This document shows, one piece after another, positions 1 to 11,300 of a DNA stretch of 64,000 nucleotides. Made by a program: the position numbers and the translations under genes. Position 1 is the stretch's first letter. Every line of letters begins with the position of its first letter. The DNA is from Halichondria panicea (taxonomy: Eukaryota > Porifera > Demospongiae > Suberitida > Halichondriidae), in the NCBI RefSeq assembly GCF_963675165.1, contig NC_087378.1, positions 1,915,525 through 1,979,524 of the forward strand, read 5' to 3'. Below the pieces are notes generated by a model. That model worked only from the letters and a program-made list of their open reading frames with translations, ran no database searches and was not told where the DNA came from.

Positions 1-2
1 CA

Positions 3-622
3 GACCTCTTACAGCATGGCACCTATGTGGCTGGCTTTACTGACTCCACTGTTGAGGGCCGCACCGATCTTTATGACCTTTTCGTCAACGGTAAGGATAT
101 GTGGGTTGTATGTGACTGAGAGGATGTTTGATGCTATTTTTTCTTTGTATATAGTTCCAGAAGCTTCCATCTCAGTGGCTCCTCAATCCAAAGGTGTATG
201 TTTATAAACTGTATGCCAGGTTGCATTATTTTATTATTTTCCTTTAGACATGTTTGCCATGACCAAGTTGCACAAGGACATAGCCATGAGACTGATGGAG
301 TGTGTGCAGGACGATAGTCTATCAGACCAGGCTGTCATCAAGGTGAGCAAAATTGGCCAATTGTGCCAGTACAATGGTCTTTTGCTATAGGGCCAAGGCC
401 CCTCACCCCAATTCTACAACATTGTGCTAACGTTAGTATTCTTTAATTGTCTTCGTTCAGGAGCTGTCAGTAAAAACACGAGAGCTGATCAACAACCTGA
501 CCACGTTGGCACCTAAAGGGGAAAAGCTCTCTCTGGACATCCTTCACGCTAAGAAACTCACTCCCGCCACAGAGAACTTTCTCTTCAACCTAGCCACAGT
601 GGAGGGACTTGCTGCACTCTGA
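3..622 (+). CDS. DENND10: DENND10 (FAM45) C-terminal part, 5' end outside window
   Basis: Four exons are visible: up to 90, 155-193, 248-342 and 461-622, joined by GT-AG introns of 54-118 bp, with TGA at 620-622. The product begins DLLQHGTYVAGFTDSTVEG and ends with TPATENFLFNLATVEGLAAL. The HGTYVAGF, DLYDLFVN and PATENFL segments and their order match the C-terminus of DENND10, a small DENN-domain protein that acts in late-endosome homeostasis and is associated with the Commander retrieval machinery. Only the last ~115 residues lie in the window, so the N-terminal DENN lobe cannot be checked. The gene converges on the coiled-coil gene on the minus strand, with ~165 bp between stops. Identification is by remembered family sequence, not a search. 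Confidence 0.8.
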
Positions 623-788
623 TAGCTATAGCTTGAGGCACTTTTAATTGTTATTGTTATTTTTTATATTGTGTGTATTATGCTATATGCTTAATTTTTT
701 TGATTGAATTTGCAAATTCATGTTACATGGGTTACCGGGGTACATACACATACATGTACAAGTCATGCATGGTACAGGTTAACAGGTA

Positions 789-1319
789 CTAATGTTTCTG
801 CTTTCTCTTAGTTCTGAGAGTAGTCTTAGTGCTGGTTCTACTAGACCCTACATTGTCCGCCATGTATATCTCCTGTTGTAGTCTTATGTTCAATTCTTGT
901 ACTTCCATCTTGTGTGCTAGCTTCAACTGCTCCATCTTCTTATGAAATGTCTTCAACTCTGATCTTTGAGCAGATAATTCTTCGTCTTTTCTCGCACAAA
1001 GTGCCTCCAGTGCTGTAGTGGTTAAAAATTAAATCGTTCGTCTGTATAATTAAAAACTAATACCTGAGCACTTGGCAACCAATGATTCAGCCTTTGACGA
1101 GTCCGCAATTGCCTGATTTTTCAGCAGACCAAATCTGTACGATTATGTGGGTGATTGTTTCAGTGATAATAGAAGCTTACGCCTGCTCGAAAGTGTCCTT
1201 CTCTCTGTCTAGTTGCCTCTGGATCACTCTGACTTCTGTCTCGGCCAGTCCCACCTTTTCTCTCTCTTCAGCCAGCGAGGCCATCGCCTCAGCATGACTC
1301 AGTTGCTCCTCCTATTGGA

Positions 1320-1389
<70 letters not shown>

Positions 1390-2124
1390 TTGAAGATAGT
1401 GTGTGTAGTTCCTGAGAAACTGTGTACCGTAAAACCTCGATTTAAGGCGACACTTTTAAATAATGACATTTTGCGAGAGTAGAGTTTTGATGTACCGTAC
1501 TTATTCGATTTAAAGCGACACTTTTAAATAATTACGAAGCCAGAGGTCGTTTCTTTTGGAGGTTGAAAAATTATGTTGAAGTCCTGGTGTCGCATATTTA
1601 GAGGGTCGCATTTAATTGGAGGTTATTCTACTGTCCTCGATTATAGGCCGCTTAAATTACATTGTTTCCTGCGGCCTGGAATCAAGGCTGTGGTTTGACC
1701 TCTATTTAGGACGCGACATAAAAAAATAATTGTGAACGCTGCAGTCGCTATTTTTAGAGGTCAGAAAATTGGAAAAGATCGAGGGTGTCGCATATTTGGA
1801 GGGTCGCTTTAAATCGAATAAGTACGGTACACAAAAAATAATATGGTGCTATATGGGCGAAATGTCCAAGTGTCGCATATTTAGAGGGTCGCCTTAAATC
1901 GAGGTTTTACGGTAACTCTGTTGCAGTGTTGCATTGCTCACCTGAAGTTGCTTGTGAAGTGCCTCACACTCTACTCTGGAGCTCCTACTCTCTGAAGTCT
2001 GTCTGAAGCTACTCTCTTGCTGCTCCTCCACACTGCGGGTCAGTAATATACCCTGCAGGTGAACCAGGTCGTTACATTGATGAAGAAGTAGGCTTGAAGG
2101 AGAAGTTGCTTTCAAGCTGTCCAT
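789..2124 (-). CDS. small coiled-coil protein, family not identified
   Basis: Four exons on the minus strand: 2124-1942, 1311-1181, 1134-1064 and 1012-789 (stop TAA at 791-789). The ATG gives MDSLKATSPSSLLLH; the open frame runs further upstream but has no other ATG. The ~200-residue product is almost wholly helical: EEQQESSFRQTSESRSSRVE, then EEQLSHAEAMASLAEERE, then a Lys/Glu-rich C-terminus with KDEELSAQRSELKTFHKKME. It ends in a basic tail. It has no catalytic motif, signal peptide or membrane segment. It resembles short ciliary or centrosomal coiled-coil (CCDC) proteins in general character, but I do not recognise the family. The first intron (1312-1941) is swollen by a microsatellite and a MITE. 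The 5' end faces the bL35m gene ~100 bp away. Confidence 0.7.
1323..1387. repeat. (GT)n microsatellite
   Basis: About 32 uninterrupted GT units inside the first intron of the coiled-coil gene, just upstream of that gene's second exon acceptor (read on the minus strand). Confidence 0.98.
1425..1914. mobile_element. TA-flanked MITE with a second MITE-like inverted repeat nested inside
   Basis: The outer ends are a perfect inverted repeat of about 27 bp, beginning TACCGTAAAACCTCGATT on the left and ending with its complement at 1914. Both ends abut TA, as expected for Tc1/mariner-type target duplication. Inside, 1493-1829 is bounded by another inverted repeat, starting TACCGTACTTATTCGATT. The two terminal sequences share the core CGATTTAA(A/G)GCGAC, so they belong to related families. 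No coding capacity is seen. The element lies in an intron of the coiled-coil gene. Confidence 0.85.
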
Positions 2125-2225
2125 GTTGCTTGGTTGAGGTCCATTGAGCAAGCCACGCCTCCAAAACCACCCACGTGGAGCGTTTAGTGGGCATTATAAA
2201 GAGTTGATATTCCAAAAAGTGCAGG
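2125..2225. promoter_or_regulatory. bidirectional promoter interval, coiled-coil gene / MRPL35
   Basis: Only about 100 bp separates the two divergent start codons, so both promoters must lie here or in the adjacent 5' exons. No TATA box or other named site stands out. Confidence 0.55.
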
Positions 2226-2705
2226 ATGTTTTCTTCCCTTTATTTGAGAGGAGCTCAAGTAATTCGTCATTATGTTACACCTACAGTATCAAAGAATTGC
2301 CTCAGTTACCGACCATTGCTCAGATGTATCCAGAACTGTCAAATTAGCACAACAAGTCGATTGATGACCCCTCAACAACTAGGACTCTCCAATAGACAAT
2401 GTACAACACTTACTCCAATCCCCTATGGACACAGAAATGTATACAGGACATTACCACAAGGCTCTAGTACCCACATGCAAGTCAGAACGGTCACAAAGTA
2501 CAGCAAGTTGGGCAAACGAAAGACAGTGAAAGCAGTGGCCAAACGATTCATTCGAACTGGCTCAGGGAAGCTCAAGTATTGGCCTCCTGGGAAAGTGCAC
2601 AACATGCTAGCCAAGTCAAGGAAGAGGAGACTGCAGTTGAGAAAACCACGATACGCTACCAAAACTCAGTTGAAGACTCTGAACAAAATGATTTCTGGTT
2701 GGTAG
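2226..2705 (+). CDS. MRPL35: mitochondrial large-subunit ribosomal protein bL35m
   Basis: A single-exon ORF of 159 codons. The C-terminal ~75 residues are a canonical bL35 domain: KYSKLGKRKTVKAVAKRF, then RTGSGKLKYWPPGKVHNM, KSRKRRLQLRKPRYATKTQL and the end NKMISGW. The signature K-(x)-KT...AKRF...TGSGKLK...KH/N...KSRKRR...LRKP is complete. The N-terminal ~80 residues (MFSSLYLRGAQVIRHYV) are poorly conserved, rich in Ser, Thr, Arg and hydroxylated residues and short of acidic ones, which fits a mitochondrial presequence plus variable extension. The product would assemble into the large subunit of the mitoribosome. It shares a compact divergent promoter with the coiled-coil gene. Confidence 0.92.
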   Translation: MFSSLYLRGAQVIRHYVTPTVSKNCLSYRPLLRCIQNCQISTTSRLMTPQQLGLSNRQCTTLTPIPYGHRNVYRTLPQGSSTHMQVRTVTKYSKLGKRKTVKAVAKRFIRTGSGKLKYWPPGKVHNMLAKSRKRRLQLRKPRYATKTQLKTLNKMISGW

Positions 2706-2949
2706 TTATAAGCAGAATACGTATACTCTTTTGTTGATGTACTTATTCATGTCTACTCGTTAAACGATAGAATTGTATAACTATGTCACATACGTTGTTC
2801 ATCAGCAAAAATTTATTCATGTAATTAAGTGGTGAATACAAAATGTGTTAACATAATTATATAAGTGGATTCTAATGTTCAAAATTAAGATAGCAAATAC
2901 AAACTGTATAATAAAGTGCCACAAATGACATGAAACACTAGCTGGGGGT

Positions 2950-5171
2950 TTAAACATCAGTCACTAATGGGGACATGGTAGATATCACTCTATATTTGTT
3001 CATAGTGCTCGTAGCCGCAGTGTTAGTAGAGCTCGAACTCACACACGGCCTTCTGTTGTCCACAAGATCAAACTCCTGCACAAAAGGTAACAAAATAGCT
3101 CATATTACGCAAAAGACAGAGCAGACTCTGGCAAGCAAGTAGACACAGGGATGTGCCCACACTGGTACTACAACCTCTTAGGCCTAGTTTTCTATCATGT
3201 ATTATACATAATTCCGGGCACATCACTGTAGACAGCAGCTAGTATAACACAACAGCACTGCAGCAAACAAGGCGTACTATCAAACTTACAGCTAAGTGTT
3301 CGCAAGTGACAGTGTTGACTGACTTACTTGCAGAAGACCTTTCTTGAAGCCTGGTGTCTTCTTAACAGAATGGGATCCCACTGGTTCTGGCAAATTGATC
3401 CTTGGGGTAGCATTCTCCTAAAAAACAACATCAACAAAGTGTACAAGTGTACATAGTATTGCAAAATTTTACTTACTTTGTTCTTCTTTGGTTTTTTCGA
3501 GGTGGACTTTGACACCTTCTTGTACTTGGAGTACATGGGAGTACCTTGCACCTTACTGGCTGACTCAAACTGTATAAATCAAACAGCTACGTAATTAGAG
3601 AGCACAAACGCAACATAAATCCACTCATTTGACAAATACAAAACTACGTAACAAGGGGTTCTAAAATGGTAAACAAACACTAACCCTTTTGAGAAAGTGA
3701 GTTTTCTGTGGTCCATCCGGCATATTGCGGACTATCTCATACAGAGCATCCACTTCAGCTGATGCATTGTCCTGGCCAGTCTGATGAAACGCCTCCGAAT
3801 CTTCCCTCTGACAGGCCGTAGAGTAGATGTCAATGGCCACACTTTGGTCCTCATCTATTGTGTCTAGAGAGTCGACACTTTCCGTGGTACGGGTCCTCTT
3901 CCTCTTCAGGTACCTCTCAGCCACCACTTGTACCTCAGTAGGAACCTGAGATCACTCGTATAACATCTACAGTTATACAACATCACAAACAAACCTCGAA
4001 AATTTCATCTGGTTTCTCAATCATCAGCTTTAGGAGTGAGGAAAGCTTCTCCAAAGAATCAACCGTTAGCATCTCCTAAAAATGTATATTATTCATATAT
4101 AATTATGAAAACAGCCAAATAATTATCATGAGTCACTTACATGTCGGGATGCCAAGAAGAGAGTGGGGGCAAAGACCAGGCCAAGATTCTGGGCATTCAT
4201 CAGATTCTCAGGTTGTTTAGCGACCATGGAGAGTAGGTCGAGAAGGTTCTGTAAAGCTGCTCTATTGGTAGATGGGAGGAGGAGCATTAACAGTTGGAGA
4301 CAGCAAACCTGGGAGGACTGGGACACCAAAGCTGGAAGGGGTGAGAACATGGGAACAACATAATTATTTGTGGACCTAAAGTAATTTGAGGATATCAATT
4401 GACTAGGCATACACCTGTACCTGAGGTCTGAATGTAGGCACCTAAATGTCTCTTCATGAGTATAGGTTCCGAGAGCTCAGACAAGTATTTCTTGAGCACT
4501 GAGGCATAGTCATGGGCATTGTACCTCCTACTACTGAAAGCTTCTGAGGGTGGTTTGGCCTCCAGCTCAGTAACCAGTGTCTCCATCCTGTGTTTGTTTC
4601 CAGGCTTTCGAAACAGTCCCTCGGACATCACATAATTGTGCAGATGGTCGATGAGTTGAGATAGGGCATATTGATTGGCTTCGAGGAGGGGGCCTCCGAA
4701 GGTGAGGGTGATGCTTTCATCTGTGGCTGGTTTGTTCAGAGACGAGTACTTGGTGGCTGGGGGGAGTTGCTTGTGGGAGAGTGCACGTCTCATCATACGA
4801 AAACTGGCAGCTATGTTCCTGTAAAGAGACCAATGATAGTCAGCCGGATGGTCCTTTAAAATTAATTACACACACAAAGCTTCGTACCTTGCTACATTCA
4901 TTCCACTCTCTTTTGTAGCCTCCTGATCGTCCTCATCATAGCCTAATAAGACCTCTAATTGATCATCAGGGAAGTCCAGAATCCTAGACAGAGCGCTACA
5001 GCATATCTCTTTCACAGCCTCTCGTCCCACCTCTGACTCTATCTCAAAGCTACTGCTTACAGTTGACAGAGTAGAGGCCATGGAAATAAAGGAGGTATCC
5101 ACACCTGTTATACCACTTGAGAAAGAGCTCAGCGAAGCCAATGATCCAACAGAAAACCTATTACATGCCAT
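2950..5171 (-). CDS. ARHGAP19: RhoGAP-domain protein, ARHGAP19-like
   Basis: Multi-exon minus-strand gene. The ATG at 5171-5169 begins MACNRFSVGSLASLSSF and the stop TAA is at 2952-2950. The RhoGAP domain is spread over exons at about 4830-4400 and 4370-4140. LTFGGPLLEANQYALSQLID precedes EGLFRKPGNKHRM, which carries the catalytic arginine finger. It is followed by HDYASVLKKYLSELSEPI and, in the next exon, LLMLLLPSTNRAALQNLLDL with QNLGLVFAPTLF. These match the RhoGAP core in the order found in ARHGAP19, a RhoA-directed GAP of cell division. The C-terminal third is Ser/Lys-rich, low in conservation and basic (KKVSKSTSKKPKKNK), as in ARHGAP19. The assignment to ARHGAP19 rather than another RhoGAP is an inference. 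An NRF1-type site lies ~77 bp upstream of the start. Confidence 0.8.
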
Positions 5172-5247
5172 TTTAACAGCTAATAAACTGATAATCTTCG
5201 TGGTGTGTAAATTTACACCGTCCCCTTTTTAATTCAAATTTTGGAAC

Positions 5248-5259
5248 TGCGCATGCGCA
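5248..5259. promoter_or_regulatory. NRF1-type palindrome upstream of the RhoGAP gene
   Basis: TGCGCATGCGCA is a perfect match to the NRF1 core consensus (YGCGCAYGCGCR). It sits 77 bp upstream of the RhoGAP start codon, in the 200-bp gap between the CFAP46 stop and the RhoGAP ATG. The same palindrome core also occurs at 32610-32621 and, in dispersed repeats, near 44480 and 57760. Confidence 0.5.
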
Positions 5260-5369
5260 ATACAGATTCACAAAAGTAGTCTCGCACCAGCCCCACTTGA
5301 AAACATTACTGTACATTAAATGCAGTAATCAGTACATTGTAGATAACAGAACAGAAGCACAGCTCTGCT

Positions 5370-8300
5370 TTACAAAGATGGGGATATAAGGTTTACATGG
5401 GGTAAACCATAAAGTACATAGTTGTAGGTCGAGCTATAATCAACAGTTTGTGCATCTTCAGTGGTTTCTTGTTCAGAGCACACTTCAGCTCCACCATCTG
5501 CACTCTTCAGGCTTGTCTTGTTTTGAGGATCAATCTCATTTTGATCGCTTGTGGTAGACGAACACTCAAAAGAGCTTCTTATGCGAGACCAGTTCAATTC
5601 TCCAATTGTAATTCCCTCAGACAACAAACCTGTAAAATATTCATTTTGTGTGTGTACAGTTTGCAGATTCGATAATACCTCTCAGTGTGTTTAGGATGTT
5701 GTCCAAATTACTCTGCACAGAACTTGTCCATTGGTTGCTAAGCAAACACCTCACACCCACAAGGCTAAGCAGTATTGCTGTTTCCACTGGACACTCACAT
5801 TTGAGCTCAAAACAACTGTTATGAACATCAGGTTAAATTGTGTGACGACAACATTACTTTACCTTTTGTGAAAGTCTAATTTTGACTGGTAAACCATACT
5901 CTGTGATGTGTGAACACGATCCATAATCACAGCAACGGAACAATCTATCAAATAAACAGATGTACACATTGTTGCAATACTATTAATGTTGTGTGGATAT
6001 ACCTCGCAAAGATAATGGGACAAGATTGGTTGGTGGCAAATGAGCTAGTAAGCTCTCAGGACCAAAGAATATGAGGCCAGATGCTTCTTTGAACAGTGCT
6101 GTCCATTTGTTGACACTATTGAAGGAAGAAAAGTAATTTTACATAACTGTAACAGCAAAGAGACTAAACTGACGTCATTAATACTTGTTCTCCAGCATTG
6201 TATCCAGACCACTTGGAAGTTAGCTTGGAGAACTGCTGAATCTGATCTACTACCTTACTACACACTTCCGATCCTTCAAATTCTTTCCTTGGATCCAGCA
6301 CATCTACAAGTTTTCACGTTATAAAAATGCACAGATGCGACATAACACTTACATCTGAAATTTGCAGTGTTAGCAAGGAATGTTGTTGGCTGAGGTTGGT
6401 ACTTATCCCCTTTCTTTTTGGTGTCCTTGGAACTTTCAGCTTGTGGACCTGTGGAACACATACTAATTTTAGGAGTCTGTACAACTTTATTCACCAGCAG
6501 CCTTTACAGGCTTGTTGGTCTAGTGGTATGATTCTCGCTTCGGGTGCGAGAGGTCCCGGGTTCGACTCCCGGATAAGCCCATTTTTTTTCTTTTGTTCAC
6601 TGAAAAACAGTTATTTTGAGGCACTAAAATTTACTACAGAAGTTACTGATTATAGGATAGAGGTTCAAATGACCACACTCCTACAGTTTCAATACCAGAA
6701 CTAAATTTAGTGCCTCGAATACTGTATAGCGGGTAATTTTCGTGGGCAAGCTGATCTCCACGAAATTTTAACGTAGGCGTGGCTTACCGGAACGTATGAA
6801 TGCAGTGCAGGCACGACATTTTAATTACAAAAACCACCGTTTTCGAGTTGAACGAATTTTTTACCCCACAAAAATTACCCGCTATACGGTAACCAGCTTT
6901 GATTTACTTGGTTCATTAGCAGTAAACTTTTCCAGTCGGTGACAAAGTACTTGGAGAGAGAAATCTCTTGTTACTGATCGTATATTTTTAGCTTGGAAAA
7001 TCTCCATAGCTTCAAGTGGTAACCTCAACAGGTGTGTGTCCGCCAATACAACGACACAGATATCTCTGTCAATTTTCTCCCTCCTGTGGATAAGAATACA
7101 CTTAGTTTCATTTTAACTTCATACCACAACATACCTGAATGCATCAGCCATGAGTCTCATTACTTGTGAAAGGTATGCTTCTGTTGCAGCGACGACATCC
7201 TTAAGCAAATCTTCACTATCATTTAGCAGAGAATTTGATATTGTCAACTGCTGGAAACGGTTTGCTTCAAAGGCACTCATCATATCCAGGAGACTGTGCA
7301 AATCTTTGGGGCTCACATGGGCACTTGTTATTACAGGATCAAGGCATTCTGTATTGGGCAATGAATAGGCTTGGTTAACAATTAAGTGGCTTGACTTACC
7401 TACAATGGGAGGAGGTTGGCCCTTCTTAGAGGCTGGTGGTGGGGGTTGGGGTGGCACTAGATATGACGCATACAAACGACACCTACAACCAAGTGGATTC
7501 AATAATTATTATTGATAACTTGTATCACGTACCCATCTGGTGAGTGCTGGAGCACCAGGAATCTGAAATGAGACGGAAAGCGCTTGAGTAGGTCTAGGTG
7601 GTTATCAGACACCGTCAACATCTTGTAAGCCTGTATGAACAATCAATCATAGATAACAGAAAAAAAACATATCAATGTGTGTACCCACCTCAAAAGCCTG
7701 TAGTTCCTGGATATTGTGCTGAGAAGGTGATTGAGAGGAGGTAAGGTGTTGGTTCTGCTCCAGTAGTGCTCCTAGCTTCGAGCAGGATGGGTCAGCCAGT
7801 ATTTGTCTCAGTAGTTTCTCCATCTCAATAGACACTGATAAGCTCTAAAGCAGAGTAAGATGACACCATTGGTAATAAACTAAACACTCACTTGGTATAA
7901 GGCCAGGTAAAGAGAGGCTGTGATAGTGTCGAAACCACCACAACAGTCCACCAACTCAAGAGCTGCCTTAATACCAAGATCCTAAAAAGAATAAGCTGTA
8001 ATTATAGTCAGGCTTATAAATGATGCAACCCATACCAGTTGTTTGTTGCTGATGGACATAGACACGGCCTGTACTAGAGTGTGAGAAGCTTGCGTCAGAT
8101 AAAGCAATGATGCACTTTCATCACACTACATAAGAGAAAATATTTTTTAGCGTTACGAGCAACACTACATACTGAATGACCCACCTCTGCTTTCTCGGCC
8201 TCCTTCGATCTCATAACAGAGGAAAGTGCTCCATACTTGGAGCGGCTCAGCCCTAGCTCTGGGGAATCCCCTTCTTCACTGACAGGCTTATCAGAATTTT

Positions 8301-11300
8301 TCACGACGCAGCACTCTGGTGTCCACTGAAGTGCTGAGTCAGGTCTTGTGTGAGTAGACAACAGGCGAAGGCAACGACCTAAGCCAACCATAACCTATGG
8401 AACAGTGGGGATATGAACATACCATCATGAATGATACGTGCAGCTTTCCAAGAGCTACATAATTTGGACAGCCTATTATTAATGAGTAATCAAGTTACGC
8501 TTTGTAGATGATGTACAAACCTTGATATTTAGAATATTGTCAGCGTTGACCATGGCATGAGCAGATGTTAGCAGAGCAAGAGCTTTTTCCAATGCCATTC
8601 TAACACATAACATGTAATATTGATCAGGCAAGGGCACAGTGGCAGCTTACTGTATTGTGTTCTGCCAATCCTCTTGCATAAGACTAAGAATTGGTTTTTC
8701 TTTGACGAAATCTTCAACCAACTGTGAGTAAAGACACCATTATTTCATGTTAGAGCACCACACTAAATCAAATAACCTTCTGCATACTGCTCTTATCCCT
8801 CATCTCGGCCTGTGCCTTCCTGCTTTGAGCTGAGTGGTGGGAGAAGGTATCCAACAGAAGGTCAGCCAATAGAGACTGGGCAGTGACCAGCTCCCTCTGA
8901 ACTGGCAGGCTCATATCCTGTATGTACAGCACCAGAGTCAGTCCGGTTTTGATTTATGAATGTATATATATTACCTTAGAAGGCTGGCAAATGGTTACGG
9001 TGTGCTCACATACTGTCTGTAGTGCAGTCACAGCTTTGTCACACAATGAGATTGCCTGTAAACACAACACACTAGAATGCAGGCGTAGTAAGAGATTGTA
9101 CACCGTGATTAAGTCTCAACCAAAGTGTACACCTAGCAATAAAACACAATAATGTACCTCAAGCATCAACTCCACAAATTGATTTTCACTTTCAGCTAGT
9201 CTGGAGTGGGCCAATGACCTGAAGAGAAATATTACATGTTCATATAATGATCATTTAACAAGTTGTACGAACCTAAGGAAGGAAACATGTTGCCTACTGA
9301 TGCAGGCGGCCTCTCTGATGTGACCCAGGCCCATTAGAGCCTTTGTTGAATCTGTTAAAGCCTGACTAAGTGCCGCAATTGAAGGCACACTTCCGTTAAC
9401 TTCTTTTACAAGTTCTCCAAGCTCACATAAAACCAGTCTGCATGGGTTTATTATACATGCTTGCATATGTTACTAGGGGTAGACTAACCTGGTGTTAATG
9501 GTCACAATGGCATGTTTCAATCTGCTGGAGTTGTTCACTTGTGAGCCCCGAAGTTTGTCCAGTTTAGACGTGGCATGTTCCATGACGGCTTTTAGTTGGT
9601 TCCTGTACTCACGGTTGGAATTGATTGCATCTGATAGCAGGAGTATCCCCTCTAACCAGTCGGGAAGATCAGCGGGGTACTTCTATAAAAAGTGACTCCT
9701 CAGTAGCAATACATGGTGATAGAGAATAAACTTACTTGTGCCTGTGTTACTAGTTTGATGGCCTTCTGTTGGTCTCTATCAGTAAGGGCTAGTCTGGCTA
9801 ACAGAATATGGATAATAAAGAGCGTTCGCTGGTCCTCAAAAATCTACATGTAGAAGAGGTGTACAGTTCGAAACTTTAAAAGAAAGAGGAATTTTGTATG
9901 TACCTGACTGGACAGTATTGCTTGGTTGAGTAGATCACGAGCCAGCTGGTATGCACCCTGAAGGTATAGACAATACACCAATAGTTAGTTTTATGAAGGG
10001 CACTATTGTCCCACCTGTTGTATGAGCAGTCGTGCCATATCCACCCAAACCTCCCTCAGAACCACACTCTCCCCAACACAACGTCCTCGCACACTTATCG
10101 AGGGTTTGCTCTGAGAAGCATCTGCACTCTTACCACTCCTTAACCTGCTGGACTTGCTGGGCCTAGGCTTGCTACTGCTGTTGCGCTGCTTCGAGCCCTC
10201 CTTCTCAACAGCAGCTTTTTTGGCCTGGTACTGCTCAATCTCCATCTGAGAATTGGCCACGTCTTCAGGGTCGGGTAGCGTGAAGGGAGTAGGTGTCACA
10301 GGAAGTCCAAGCTCTGAACAGAGCCAAGATAATCTACAGTGATAGTGTACATGTATGTGTGCGTATGACCAGCACTACTATATGTATGTACCTCATATGG
10401 TATAGTTGGCATAGTGGTTTGTTTTGGTCGATGAGAGTCTCTGCGATGACCACCTGTAGTTTCAGCACCGGGAGAGCTAGTGAGTGGAGTCCATTGAAGA
10501 ACAGAGCTTCCACCAGCTCACTCAGGTAGTGTAGTGTGAGCATCTGTGTGTATGGAGGGGGATTGGAGAAATGATTTGCTAACGAAAGACTTTTTTTACC
10601 CTCTTGTTGACTATTGAATTGTTGCACACTTACTGGTTTAGAAACAGTCTCCTTATTCAGGGCACTGTCTCCACTGGAAGCTTTGAACTGCTCCAGTAGC
10701 TGTATAAAGACAAGTGGGAGTGAAGTAGTTAGGCCATGATTCAACTCTCAATAAGGGTATGTCTGTTCAAGGCCAATAATGTAATTATGCCCAGTATAAA
10801 ACATAGGGAATTAAAACACCTGTCAATTAGTGTTGCCTTACAGCACATGTATGTGTACGTGTAAGCATAAAATCACATGCCCAATTAATGGCATGTACCT
10901 GAGTTGGTGGAGAGTAAGTAGACCACTCTAGCATTGACGCAGGTAATCCACTGGTCCCTAAAAGTACCTGTGAGACATTAGCAATCAAAACAGGACGTGA
11001 CTGTAGATTGTTACCCTTATATGCATAACTGGTACATGTAGCTTTATGGAGAAACACAAAACCAGTTTGTACACATTAATTAAGATCAAAGCCAATACTA
11101 ACTTTATGACCAGATAGATACATTACACATACATGCATACACACACACACACTACAATTATACCTTCCACAATTCCATACAGAATCCTACGGTCACCACA
11201 CTCAGTTGGTTATGCTCACTGCTCCCTTGTCCATGCAACAAGGCCATCATGACATGCACTCTAATCAAAACCTCCAACTGTCGAACACCTGCCACTACAC

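Noticed and set aside
1082-1482. Plus-strand ORFs
   Set aside because: Shadows of the minus-strand coiled-coil exons running into the GT repeat.
4671-4859. Plus-strand ORF
   Set aside because: Antisense to the RhoGAP exon, which has recognisable domain motifs.
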